A DNA stretch of 64,000 bases from Polytrichum commune (lineage: Eukaryota > Streptophyta > Polytrichopsida > Polytrichales > Polytrichaceae). Of the stretch, positions 49,193 through 61,300 are shown piece by piece (position 1 is the first letter of the stretch; every line of letters begins with the position of its first letter). The stretch spans positions 40,103,501 to 40,167,500 of the forward strand of contig OX485805.1 of the NCBI GenBank assembly GCA_950295325.1, written 5' to 3'. Below the pieces are notes generated by a model that worked only from the letters and a program-made list of their open reading frames with translations, was not told the origin of the DNA and ran no database searches. The position numbers and the translations under genes are program-made.

Positions 49193-49587
49193 GAGCATCC
49201 TCAGTCGGTCTAGGTAAAGCTCACTGCAAACCAAGACCTATCTTGCTTAAAATTGCTCAAAATTTAGAGGGAGTGCACCAAATCTTGCTTAAAAATGGAC
49301 AGATCCTCCCACACTCCCTCTAAATGTCAAAAATTTGGAGGGAGTGTGGGAGGATCTTTCTATTTTAAAGCAAGATTTGGTGCACTCCCTCTAAATTTTG
49401 AAAATGTGGTGTTTTCAATGAGGGATTTCACCTACGTCAAATTTTTACAATTCTTTTTTCTTGAGAAATATCTCACGTTTATTTAGGTGTGCTTCTAATG
49501 ATGGTAATTTCAGTTTCTAATTTTAGGTCAGTCAAAAGATAGGTTTTGGTTTGCAGTGAGCTTTACCTAGACCGACTGAGGATGCTC
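49193..49587. mobile_element. Tourist-like MITE, 395 bp, with TTA duplication
   Basis: A terminal inverted repeat of about 50 bp starting GAGCATCCTCAGTCGGTC is bordered by TTA (49190-49192, 49588-49590). A second inverted repeat lies inside: 49268-49335 pairs with 49340-49402 (core GAGGGAGTGCACCAAATCTT and AAGATTTGGTGCACTCCCTC), so the DNA can form a cruciform. No ORF. TTA target plus GAGCATC termini fits a PIF/Harbinger-dependent MITE. Confidence 0.8.
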
Positions 49588-50220
49588 TTACATTGCTATT
49601 GTGAATGGCAAAAGTGTTGCTATTTTGTACTTTAAGCCACATACGATTGATCACTTTTAACAATGACTTACCCAATGGCACTATTAATGCACTCACTTGT
49701 TGACGACTTAAGAATAAAAAAACATGTGTCGCTAAAAGGAAGGTGTTACTTTAAGGCCTTAATACCTTACATGCATCCCTTGGTCTTACCACACGTTCTC
49801 TTCCACTTGATGGTTTCATAATCTAATAGGATAGTAGACTACATGTCCATATCATAGGATTTAGAAGCTTTTAGTGGAAGGCAAAAAATTGATGGTACGG
49901 CCAGTTCATTCCCACAATGAACATCAAAATAATGAAATCAAATATTGTATTAATCTAGTTGTGGAGTGTTAAAGAGTGATGTATCTCCACTCCCACATGC
50001 AAAGAGCCCCTATGACTATGGGAATCACCTCCGACATGAGACAATAATAGTCGGTCCATAGTTCAGATCTTATGAATTTGTGTCAATTCCCACTCTATTC
50101 CAAAGGATGAAGAAAACATCACAAGGATGAAGGATGAAAAAAAACAAGAGAAGTCGGACCTCCTGTGAATTAGCTATGGTTATTGGAAACACATGTTTGT
50201 TACTTCCTTCAACTACAACA

Positions 50221-50851
50221 ATCTCCCGCTTAAGTACGCACCTGTTCAAGTACGGATCCCAATTAAGTGCGCAATTTTTTTGGCAAAAAATAGGGTCCAT
50301 ACTTTATTGTTTGAACATGTCATGCATAGTCATTTGGCACGAGTGCATGAATTTTTAATGGTTGAAATTCAATGTCAGTTTGTTAAACTTTTGCTGAAAC
50401 GTCTCAAACAATCGTCGCAGTTCATCATACATATGTTTAGCTTCCGTTTGAACATCGGAGAAAAGCAATTGGTCGTCAATGTCAAGGACATTGTTGTGTA
50501 GAGCTTCAAGGCCTTTGAAGTTGGTAGCACTTTCACATTTAGCAAATGTCTCGATAGGCTGGATTTTGTTGCAGTACGTTCTCCCGATTGTCCTAGACTT
50601 TCCGGATGGCACCTTCACTCACTTCATACTCCCGCCCCAGTGCCCACTTGCTTGGCACATTCGGTTTGCTCAACTTTGCAATGATTTCACATTGTTGGGC
50701 TTCGGTCAAGCATGTCGCCTCATGTTTCATCCGTTTCCTGTTGCGATTCATCAAATCACAGGCTCTAGAAAGCAATATGAGTAAAATGCGCACCTACCAA
50801 CTAAGTGCGCACCAACGGCTCCGGTTCAAAGTGCATACTTAAGCGGGAGAT
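50221..50851 (-). mobile_element. Deletion derivative of a second pogo-type transposon, 631 bp
   Basis: The ends ATCTCCCGCTTAAGTACGCA and (inverted) ATCTCCCGCTTAAGTATGCA form a ~22-bp TIR. The right border is TA (50852-50853), the left CA (50219-50220), consistent with a TA duplication with one mutation. Sub-terminal repeats AAGTGCGCA / AGTGCGCACC lie inside each end. The interior keeps minus-strand pieces of a pogo transposase. It is unrelated at its ends to the 27-kb element, so two pogo lineages are present. Confidence 0.8.
50480..50760 (-). pseudogene. Remnant of pogo/Tigger-type transposase N-terminus
   Basis: The minus-strand reading LTEAQQCEIIAKLSKPN then VPSKWALGREYEVSEGAIRKV is a CENP-B/psq-type helix-turn-helix. 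The next codon is a stop (TAG where relatives have Trp), followed in frame by DNRENVLQQNP. A second frame continues downstream (KTFAKCES..., then DIDDQLLFSDV and ELRRLFETFQQK). No DDE catalytic core lies between the termini, so the element has lost most of its coding region. Inactive. Confidence 0.75.
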
Positions 50852-51378
50852 TACTGGAATACATAAATCTTACTTGAATACATAAGTCCTCTAATTTGTG
50901 CATGGAATAGATAACAAAGATTTGAAAACGTTGTCCAATCTCTTCTAATTATGTGTCTTTATGATGTTTGTTCTTCGGTCCTCACCTAACCACACCACGT
51001 ACCAATCAAACATACTAGGTGTCTGATTGCAAAAAGTATCTGAATAACACCCGCATATCTTAAAGGAGATTAGGTTTGAGAGTATATTGATGTGTGGGTG
51101 TCCGGATTCGCAATGTTGACAGGTTGAGAAACTTCACTCACTCAACGCAGTACGACTCACTTAAGCTTACCTTTGTGCATGTGAGAATTCGGAGCTTCAC
51201 ATCAAACTTGTGACAAAACAAAAACAAAAAAAAAAAAAAAAAAAAAATTGCGTCGGTTGGATTCGCGAAAGGGAAACCCAAGCTTGAAGACAAAACTTTT
51301 CTACGACTACTATTGTACTCGCATTCCAACTGCGCAATTTTCAAAGATCTGTAAGGAGTTGTCAACGATGAACGAGTG

Positions 51379-51562
51379 GAAACCGACGGTTAGTTACAGA
51401 TGAGCCGACTGGTCGAAGTTGAAGATGACTTCAGGAAGTTTATCCATCATTTTAGAGAAATCTATGGAACATGCTTCGAATTAACGAAGAAAACCTCTGA
51501 AAGATTGCAGGATGTAACCGGTTGGACTTGGAAACACACGAGGATTGTGACCGATTTACTGG
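51379..51562. mobile_element. 'GGGGAGA' MITE family, partial copy
   Basis: Blocks AACCGACGGTTAGTTACAGA, GATGAGCCGACTGG, TTTTAGAGAAATCTATGGAA, GATGTAACCGGTTGGACTTG and GGATTGTGACCGATT follow the family order in plus orientation. The right terminus is missing. Confidence 0.6.
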
Positions 51563-51881
51563 TTGTCAATTTTGGTTCTTGAAAAGTGATCATCTCGACG
51601 TCTCCATGGATTCGAAGGTTGGCAACATTCGACAACTTTAGCTTGCTCCTTGCTTTTCCAAATGCATGATTCAATAAATACAACCCACTCATAGACACGT
51701 TTCTCAGTTGATGAGTTGTGTTCAACTACCCCAATTTCAGATTCGGTTTGAAACACTAGGATTCTGGCATCCGGAGGCTTTATACTGACATCTACTGCGG
51801 GGCCCGTGAACACAGCTCATCAATTGAGTAATGTTATGCCTCCGACGACAAGGATGGAAAGTGAATCCACTCGACTTTCAG

Positions 51882-52004
51882 AGGGTTGGTTTCCATGTAG
51901 GCCGCTCACCCACCAGATTCTAGTGGAAAAGCAAAATCCACTTGGTGGCAACTAAATTTCCACTAGAATCTCATGGGCGAGTGGCCTACATGGAAACTTA
52001 ACCC
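51882..52004. repeat. Fold-back element, ~123 bp
   Basis: The left arm (TTTCCATGTAGGCC, CTCACCC, GATTCTAGTGGAAA) pairs with the right arm (TTTCCACTAGAATC, GGGCGAGTGGCCTACATGGA) around a ~27-bp loop. The outer AGGGTT and AACCCT also pair. Confidence 0.75.
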
Positions 52005-52116
52005 TAACCGATGGAGTTCGGGAAGGGCCATCCACATCCTCACACCTATATATTTTGATGCACTAAAATTATCGAAACGCATCATCAAGTCACTCATGGA
52101 TAAACTGCAACATTTC

Positions 52117-52158
52117 ATACATATATACATATATATATACATATATACATATATATAT

Positions 52159-52202
<44 letters not shown>

Positions 52203-52203
52203 C
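52117..52203. repeat. AT-rich microsatellite (ATACAT/AT)n
   Basis: Alternating ATATATAC and ATACAT units. The apparent Tyr-Ile repeat ORFs across it are artefacts. Confidence 0.9.
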
Positions 52204-52205
52204 AA

Positions 52206-55200
52206 ATACTCAACTTACATCATCCAAAACAAAGGACAACTAGAATGAAACCGACCATCTATTCAAATCGCAACAGAATTGAAACTTGGATTCCAACATA
52301 CAGATCTGTACGTTCGACAAATTAATGGCCATGATAGTGAAGGTATGTTTTTGTAACCGATTTTGGGCAAGGTAACAAATTACGTACACAACGAAGATCA
52401 CTTGACAATTGAGGTCGAAATTTCTGGTGCTAGAATTACGAACTGGAAAATATGGCTTGGCGAGGTTTTATGAGTTTCCATATTGGCGAGGTTTGTAAAA
52501 TCCTCATAAACATCTTCATTACAACCGACTCTCATATCAGAATTCATGTCAAAATGAAAGAAAGCAAATTATCGATCTCCCAACACTACATTTTCACAAT
52601 TTGGCATACCAATTATAACTGTAGGTTTCCAGAACCATTTTTTAGTGTTGAAGCTCACAAGAATCCCATGTGGCAACTCCTTGTAATATAAACCCGTGTG
52701 TATTTTGGTTTAAGGACGTTTATAGGTAATAGTCACATATGCAAATTGCTTTGATTTGGTGTTTATTGTAGAAATTAGATAGCTAATTTCAAAATGACAT
52801 CTTTATATTACATTGAGACATGTTGTACTACGATTGTATGCTTTTAAAACTCTTATTTTTTGAATGTTGAATGGCAAGTTTCATGGGAAGGGAAGATAAG
52901 ATATGAGTAATGAGCAGTGAGCAATGAGTGGTGAGCAATAACATATGAGGGTTGAGCAGTAACATGTGAGTGGTGAGTTCAAAATAATGAAATCTTCATG
53001 GTTAGGGTTTATGATGTAAATTTACACTTAGTTTGACAATTGTGTTACAAGATACAAATATAATGTTCTCATTTTAACACATGAAAAATGATCTATAACC
53101 ACGTACTATAGTATATGTGGCAAATCATGATGCAGTTTATTAAAATCCAAATAGATGATTGGTTGTAGCCACTGTAGATTACAAACATTTGTGACATCCA
53201 TTATCAATAAAAAAAATCATGGAACAACCTAAAAAAATCATGGGGATTTCACTAGATGAAAATAGGAAATTCATTTGATTTGAAACAAAGGGTTCAATTT
53301 ATTCCTTCAAGACAATTATTATATTTGGAGGGGAAGTCACACAATTTCAATAAAATCCCCAAATAATCATTATATGTAATATAGCATTCTCCAAATGCCA
53401 CTAAATGTAGGTTTTCATTTTTCCCAATGTATTTCCACAAAATATTTTCCTACAGTTAGGTTTAGTGGAAATGGATGCAAAATTTCTACATTTATGTCAA
53501 AATATGGATATGCCATGGATGACAAAGGTTAAAAGTCATTATGAGCTTTGTAGTGTGGACATTCTCTTGCAAGAGGGCATTTACAACCATGTAGCTAATC
53601 ATTCAAACACATATTAAGGTACTAAGGCCTTAAAGTAACACCTCTCCTTTGTTGACACCTGCTTTTAATCCCTAACCCATCAACAAGTGAGTGCAACCAA
53701 TCTGAATGTTTGGCAAATTTCATTTGGCATTCAACTTCAAATCCAACGTGTCACGTGACACTTTAAAAACAAAAATGAATGTCAATTGACATCAATATTT
53801 CCTTCTAAAATGTCACCTCAATGTCACATGCCTATTAGTATATGTCATTCAATTTCTAACATCAATCCCACAATTTTTGCAATTGGAACATGAATCTGAC
53901 TATTATGAGTATTGAAAATGTCATGTCAATCTCTTGGTTATTGACTTATAACTTTTGAGAGGGATTTCATCATTGCACATTGTTTAGTATTTGCAAATTT
54001 CACATGATTCCTATTATTAGTATTTATAACAAAATACGACGGCTATAGGATACTAGTGGATGTAATTCTAAATATTTATTTTTCCTCATTGCTCACAAGG
54101 TACCACTTATTGCTTATTTGCTCAGTGCTCACCACTCATATGATAGCACTCCCCATATCCTAGGGCAAGCTCCTAAAAAAACCATCATTTAAAAAAAGAA
54201 AAAGAAAATAATACACATTTAAAAGAAATTATAAAAAAGCTAGTGCCCAACCTCAGGGTACAATGTACAATGTACAGAGGTTCAAGGTTTAAGTTATTAT
54301 TAGCACAAACAACTCCAAGGGACCTTAATGTGTTTGTAATTTAATGTTAGATTTTATTATTTTTATTTTAAGAAAAGCCAACTCTAACTTTCGAAGCTCT
54401 ATATAACATGATTTCGAAATGATGAAATCCAACCCTAAACTTGTTTTCAATGCCGAAGAATTTTGCCTACAATATGAGAGTTGCCGTCACCCGGGCACAA
54501 GAGGACTCGATAAATGAAGTAATAAGGTGGGTGGGAAGGTGGGGAGTGATAGTTCCTTGCTAATGTACCCGAAGGTTCATCCTTGTCATTCGAGCTCTTT
54601 GTGAACCGGCTATGTCATTGGCTATGGTAAAAGAACTCATATTAGACATAAAGGGTTAATATTTGAAGTGTTTGTAAGGAGCTCTATGCATGGTAGAATA
54701 ATGGACTTTGTATGATACATACAACCGCTCAATAATGGGAGAGTGTTTTCAAATGTCCCGAAAGTGACGTGACACACAATCACTTGTAATTTTTGTCACG
54801 TCACTAAGTACAAGAATATGCTTAAGAGGGGTGTGTACAAAAGTTGACATTCTTTAACATTGACATTATCGAGGATTATGATCCTTCCCTCATGATTATG
54901 TTTTGGGGTACAAATTCGCTCGTTGGTCATGTCATTGACCACTTTACGTTTGGTGTTTGTATTGGGCTTACAAAGCTAGGAGGGTGGACTCTAAATACCA
55001 AGTACAAAGTAATGTGAGTGTAGAAAGGGAGGCAATAGCATACAAAATACACATAAGAAAGAGGTCTTGTTTTTTTCTAGATTGTGTGTATGTATATATA
55101 AGGCTATTAAGAATTTTGAAGTATACGTAGATGTATAAAAGGGGGCAGGAAGGTTTAGAGAAAAAATTGACAATAGATGTGTTAGATCCATCCAATTCAC

Positions 55201-58120
55201 TTTTTTCATCATCATTATCATATGGTTATAATCCCCACTAACTAGAACCTTGTCCAGTTTCTTGTTAGGGTTTGCATTTGGATTCTAGGAATGTACAAAT
55301 TTGAGGTTCTTGCTAAATCTACATCATAGTCCATAGTCATTTTCCTAAGTCATAATCTTTAGAACCCATATAAACATTGTATACACTGTCAAAGTGAAGA
55401 TTCTCGTACTCATTAACTGACCATACAAGTCTCCTCGATTGTGTTGACTATTGAGCTCAGAATGGTCAGCAAATTTTGAGCTCGCAGTCCAATCTCTTTT
55501 AAACACATGTCTTGTTGGTGTCCACTATTATATCCATACCTAACCACACACCACACACCACTAAAATTCAAATTTTTGTTAAGTCAAGTCACAGAGTAAA
55601 GTCTGTATATATATACATACATATATTATACATATACACCTGAGGTACCATATTTGCTGACAAGTAACAATGTCAAAGTACCTTATCCTTTGGCACTTTG
55701 TAGATGTGATTTTTGCTCCTTGGCCTGAGTGTGTCAATAATTTCGCATGGCAATCCAATTTTGATATTGCCGAAGCCCCAAGTCCTTTTCAATTTGTGCA
55801 ACATGATTGTCATCGTCACCTTCGTATATATTTTCTGACAACATGAATGTCATCTAGTGTGAAAAGATCATATCCGGGTGCATGTTTTTTGTTTAATGTT
55901 TTGGAGTATATATTCCCATCAAATAGTTGTCATTTGCTAAGAGATTGTTGGTTAACAAAGGCAACCATGATCAATTTAAGGAAAATGGGCTCACAATCAT
56001 GTCAGGGCATAAACACTAATGTTTTTTTTCCTTTTCTTTATCTTGTTGGTTGATGACATTTCTAGAGTTAATGTAATATGCGGTAGTGAAGTGAACATGC
56101 ATAACATGGTTACTTATCTTATTTGAACACCTATATTTCAACAATGTGTGATTAGGTGTGGATCTAAGAATGGACACCAAAAAGCTTGTGTATAAAGAGA
56201 TTGGTCTCTGTGCTCAAAACTTGTTAATCATTCTAGGCTCAAGAGTCAACATGATTGGGGGAGTCTGCCTACCTTGTTGTTTTCATGATTCCACCACTTT
56301 TGACTTTGAAAAATCATAGCAATAACATGGGAGATCGCATGTTCCATAGATTGTTGTGAAAATTTGTCATATCACATTCGTGGATACCAAAAAAAAAAAC
56401 CCTTAACTTTGAAAGCCTAGTTGAGAATCGTGGGAAACAACAAAAACTGTAACCATTTGAGACTCGTGTACCTTAGACTCAAAACTTGCCTAATCTTTCA
56501 GCATTTCATCACGTTGTTTGTACCTGTGGAGATGGTGATTCGTCATCAATTATAACATGTAAATGTGAAGAGTCTGATTTCCAAGGTTTGGATTAAACTC
56601 GAAAATGATAAAGACTAATTACTAAGATTGTGGGGCTCAACCTGTTGATCAAGCAACAATGTATCCATACCCAAAACCCAAATTCCTAATCCCCCCAAAA
56701 ACAGTTTTTTAAATTTTATGATGGAAAGTGGATGCTTATGTTTGTGACATCACCAACACCTAGTTATCAACAACATTGCTGATACACTTGTATGACGTCA
56801 AGTGCATCAATGAATTTTGAAGATTTTAGAAAAATAGAGATAGTACTTTGGCTTGCATATATGTTTGGCTTCTCAATCACTGGGTATATCAAGAAGATCA
56901 AAATGGAGAATGAGGTCCTATTGCAAGCACTTCCAACTCCACAGGTAGTTTTGGCTGTCACATCAGATGGAATTGTCTCATTTGGTTAACAATTGCAAAT
57001 TAGGAGGTTTGTCATTTCAAGTCTCAAGATCACAATTGGAATGCAAAAATTATATGAGATGAAAGTGAAGAATCCCTTTGCCTTTAGAGGATAGACCCTC
57101 TTCATTTCATTGCTACCTAAATGAACCTAGGTATTAGTGTCTATATTCCCAGCACATAGTCCAATTCCATCGTAACACATGTATTTTTAATGTGCATCTT
57201 AACTTATAAAAGATCACCATCTTTAAAGCAAGTCCTATTTTTCTTGAAAACATAGATAATACTTCAACTTGCATATATCTCTAGCTTCTCAATCACTTTC
57301 TTAAAACCACACTCCTCAATTTTCATGTTTCACTACAAAAATCACGTGTTCAAGTCATTGGCAAATCAACTAGTTTTGAAGGTGGAAATGGCTCATATCA
57401 CTGGTCTATTTCTATAGCATTATGTAGTATAGTGCAGGGGATAGAGCTAGTGGTGATGCCCTCCCACAATGCAACATTGACCTTGGAAAGGCAATTTCTG
57501 GAGCATAACAAATAATGTGAACAATGACAAAGAGGACAGGTAGTCTGGTGAGGAGAACTACCGCAAGGGATTTGTCATTGAAGTTATTATTCAAGTTATC
57601 ATACTCCTAGTTGAACAAAGAGGTAAAAATTTGCACTGCACTTTTCAGAACAAGTGGATAAATATTGTCAGCCCGTCTACTAATCGAGTAGTTTCTAAAC
57701 AGCATCCAAAAGTACTTCACTTGACAAAACCTGCAAATCTTCTCTCAACATTGAAGGAAATTAGAGAGAGTGAAGCTCAACCTCCTGGTAGCTTTCTACC
57801 ACGGAGTCAAGAAAAAAAACTTTGTACAAAATTGATTGCAAGCAAACACTTGCATGCACTGCTCAAGGTGCGAAAAATATGCAACCAAACATCTAACTTA
57901 CTCTGTAATTTAGATCCATGATCTAAGTTAATTAGGTCACTTGAATCAGCTTACCACCCCCTGCATCACTTACGACAGTCTATCTATAATTCGTTTGACC
58001 AAGCCCATAAACATTATTTATGAGCTCAAGTTCAAACAGTCGTAGTGGGCAATGATGAATTGAAGTAAGCCTGTACAATGAGAACTATTGAAACTTGAAA
58101 TATTAATTAATTACTATTTA
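52206..58120. other. Mostly featureless intergenic DNA downstream of the bHLH gene
   Basis: No supported gene. R1 repeats lie at 55375-55570 and 56110-56275 (opposite orientations). The inverted partner of 34770-34915 lies at 53708-53860. A piece near 53625-53700 matches 49660-49790 inverted (AAGGCCTTAAAGTAACACCT). GAGCAGTGAGCAATGAGTGG low-complexity sequence occurs at 52905-52975. A 96-codon plus ORF at 57631-57921 looks compositionally coding-like (Lys/Leu-rich, few aromatic runs) but has no domain I recognise and no visible partner exon. Confidence 0.4.
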
Positions 58121-58354
58121 TTAGAGGGACTGCATAGAGTGAAGCCTGGTTGATCTTGGGTGGCCACTGAAATTTCCAGCCCCTGACAGCTGGGCTTCCA
58201 ACTCCTTGTTCCTATGTTCCAGCTCCTTGTATTTTCTTTTCAAATTCTCATGACGTTCATCCACATCCTTCTTGCTCTCCTCCAAGTCTGTAATTTTGTT
58301 CTGTAAATCCTTCAAGTACACAATGGCATCACCAAGGATGGAAGCTTTGTCTGC
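58121..58354 (-). CDS. bHLH gene, last exon (helix 2 + coiled coil + stop)
   Basis: Acceptor TTACAG ends at 58355; the exon begins with the codon for Ala of ADKASILGDA. It encodes helix 2, a leucine-zipper-like coiled coil (ITDLEESKKDVDE.., ELEHRNKELEAQL) and a short Ser/Gly/His-rich tail ending MQSL before TAA at 58121-58123. An extra upstream ATG makes the frame look longer, but that part is intron. Confidence 0.85.
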   Translation of the reverse strand, partial: ADKASILGDAIVYLKDLQNKITDLEESKKDVDERHENLKRKYKELEHRNKELEAQLSGAGNFSGHPRSTRLHSMQSL

Positions 58355-61300
58355 CTGTAACACATGCACAAACAAATTAAACTTCAATTAGATCATCACC
58401 ATGTAGACAATTATATAGGTCATTTCTAAATTACTTTTCACATGAAGAACAAGACTCCTTTTTCTTTCTTTCTTTCTTTTTTAAAATAGAAATAAAGTAT
58501 GCCGAATGAACTTGCATGTGGGGCGGTAAACATTTCCACATAAATCACTATATTGCTGATACACGCAGACTGTCAAGGGAGAATATTTTAATAAACAATC
58601 TTTTGAATGAAGTGGATGTTTCAACAAAGAGGTAGGAGAGAACCCATGTTGGACTCCTATATAGGTGAAAGCATGCTATCAATAATAAACATCAATTATG
58701 GTATCAAAGAACCTACCCATGGGATTCAATATTGTATTACTGGTCAAATATGGATATTTGGTGGGTATCTCAAGGCAAGAGAATCTTTGCATACTGAGCT
58801 TTTGTTTGGGTCAATACATTCTAGACCATATTGATAATAGGGAAATTTTACAAAGATATGAGGGCTCTTGCATGGTATATAGACCTGAACGGTATTGAAA
58901 ACAAAACATCCTCAAATACCCATACCCTGATGGTACTCAAAAAAGATGGAATCCTCATTATAATACCCAATGTAATATGAATGGGGAGAACCGCCCCACT
59001 AGTTCCAAATGAACCAGTTGAGTTTGAGAATAACTGGCTGAAGTTCAAGACTTCAGGAAAATTACCAATCATTTTAGAGGAATTTAGAGAATATACCTCA
59101 AATAAATAAGGAAAAACCAAAAGATGTCAATGTGTAATCTGCTGGACTTGGAAACACTAGGATCTCGACCAATTATGTCTAAAAATCTCCCCCGACACTG
59201 CCCAAAAGGTATAATAAAAAGATGATACAAGTCCAATAGAGGAGAGAACCTTCGAAAGTAAAAAGCGCTCAACAGATCCGGGGAAAATTAAACAGGATGA
59301 TGAATGCCTCAAACAACACCTTCCAAAAATCCTAACTTTATGAAATGAAAGCTATGTGTCTTATTTATATATTAAAGTAGTTTCTAATTCATGAAAGTAG
59401 TTCACTCTTTTAAAGTCTTCCAAGAGCTTCTTTGATTATATCTACTCAGATTGACTGATCATTTGACTCAACGCTTTCAAACATCTACAAGCACTTTCTG
59501 CACTAAGTTGTGGTCCATTGTATAGACTTCAGGGTAGAATAGAAACATTAGATTCATACATAATGGAGTTATCCATATACTGAAGAGGGGCTTTTAGCAC
59601 TTCTTGACATGCAAAATTGAGCTTGACCATCAATGAACCAAAACAGTATGTTCTATTGTTCAAACCTCCACAATACCTCTGAGTATGCACCAAAACCTTA
59701 CTGAACATGGAACGTGTGTATGTAAAATAACCAGATCCTGACCAAAAGTCCAGTTTAGCTAAAGGATGAATCTTTAGACTTTTTCAGTCTTTAGAGTTAT
59801 TTTTTAACTCAATGGTTCTTTGTTGAGAGTTGGTCCCCTATGATTTTCCATTGGTTGTTTTGCATACTAAATCAAAGATTTCTTTCCACTTGTGGCCCAT
59901 GCTCAAAGGTACTGTTTGAATTTTAATGAAGAGCAACCTATTTTGGTTCATTGAGGGCCAAAGTCATTTTAGAACCTTTTTGGCATGCTAAAATGAGTTT
60001 GACCCTCAATGAACTGATATAGAATTTTCTTCATTCAAACCTCTAAATGACTACCTTCACGAATGCAATGGAAACTTACTGCACTTCGAAGGGCTAAAAT
60101 GCAAAACAACCAACTCCCAACCAAAAGCCATGCTGAGTTAAGGGATAACTCTAATGTGTCAACATTGGAAGCACTTCAAAATTGCAGGGTACCTTAGAAT
60201 GATGGTAACTTACCATACATGGAAGGGCTTTAATGCAAAACAACCAACTCTCATCAAAGTTATGTTGAATTAGAGGATAACTCTAATGTATCAATGCTGG
60301 ATGCACTTAAAACTTGAAGTGTACCTTAGAAATGATGGGAACCAATTTCCTCAAGGCGGTGAAATTCTCCTTTTGTTTCACTCGGCGGCGCCTTTCTGCC
60401 AACATGTGACTCATAGCTGCTTCATCATGGCCAGCATGTACTGCACCGCTGGCACTCGCTGGAAGACCTGAACTTGCCATCCTAGCCCCCCCTCGACCCG
60501 GACGATTCCTAATTCGGGGTGGACCAACCTGAATTTGCGTCTCATATTGTGCCTGGAAATTATTACATGGGCATAATACATAATCATCAGCACTTAAACT
60601 TAAAACAAATTTTCATGTGCAAAACTCATCAAAGACTCAGGTACACTATCTAGAAAGTAATCTAAACTGGGCTATTTCTGTTACTTATCTTAATCAGGCA
60701 TCTTCACTTGAGTGGCGTGTGGTTGGTTGAGTATGGATCTAAGAACAGACACCAAAAAGATGTGTTTAAAAGAGACTAGACTACGTGCTTGAATTTTAGT
60801 AACTGTTCTAGATTCAATTTTTCAACTTAATTGGGAGAGGGTGACTTATTTGATCTTTTTGAGTCTTCACTTTCACAATGAATAAGATATTCATATGAAG
60901 ACATTAGAGTTATCCTCTGATTCAACTGGAGGTTTGGTCGGGAGTTGGTTGTTTTACATATAAAAATTTCATGTTTGGTAAGTTTCCAGTGCAGACTTGG
61001 AGTCAGTGTAGAGGTTTGAATGAAGAACATTCTATATCTATTCATTGGAGCCCAAACCCATTTTAGCACCTATTGGCATGTCAAAATGAGTTTGGCCCTC
61101 AATGAACCAATGTAGAAAGTTCTTTGTTCAAACCTCCACATAGACTCTAAGCATGTACCGAATATTTACTGAACTTGCAAAACAACCAACTCCCGACCAA
61201 AGCTCTGGTTGAATTAAAGGATAACTCTAGATTCCCTTGGAAGGATTTGGGTTTCTTTTTGTTACCTGGAAAACAGGGATAGGCTCCAGAACCTGTGCAA

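Noticed and set aside
51963-52248. Tyr-Ile-rich ORFs of 80-91 codons
   Set aside because: Translation of an ATAC/AT microsatellite.
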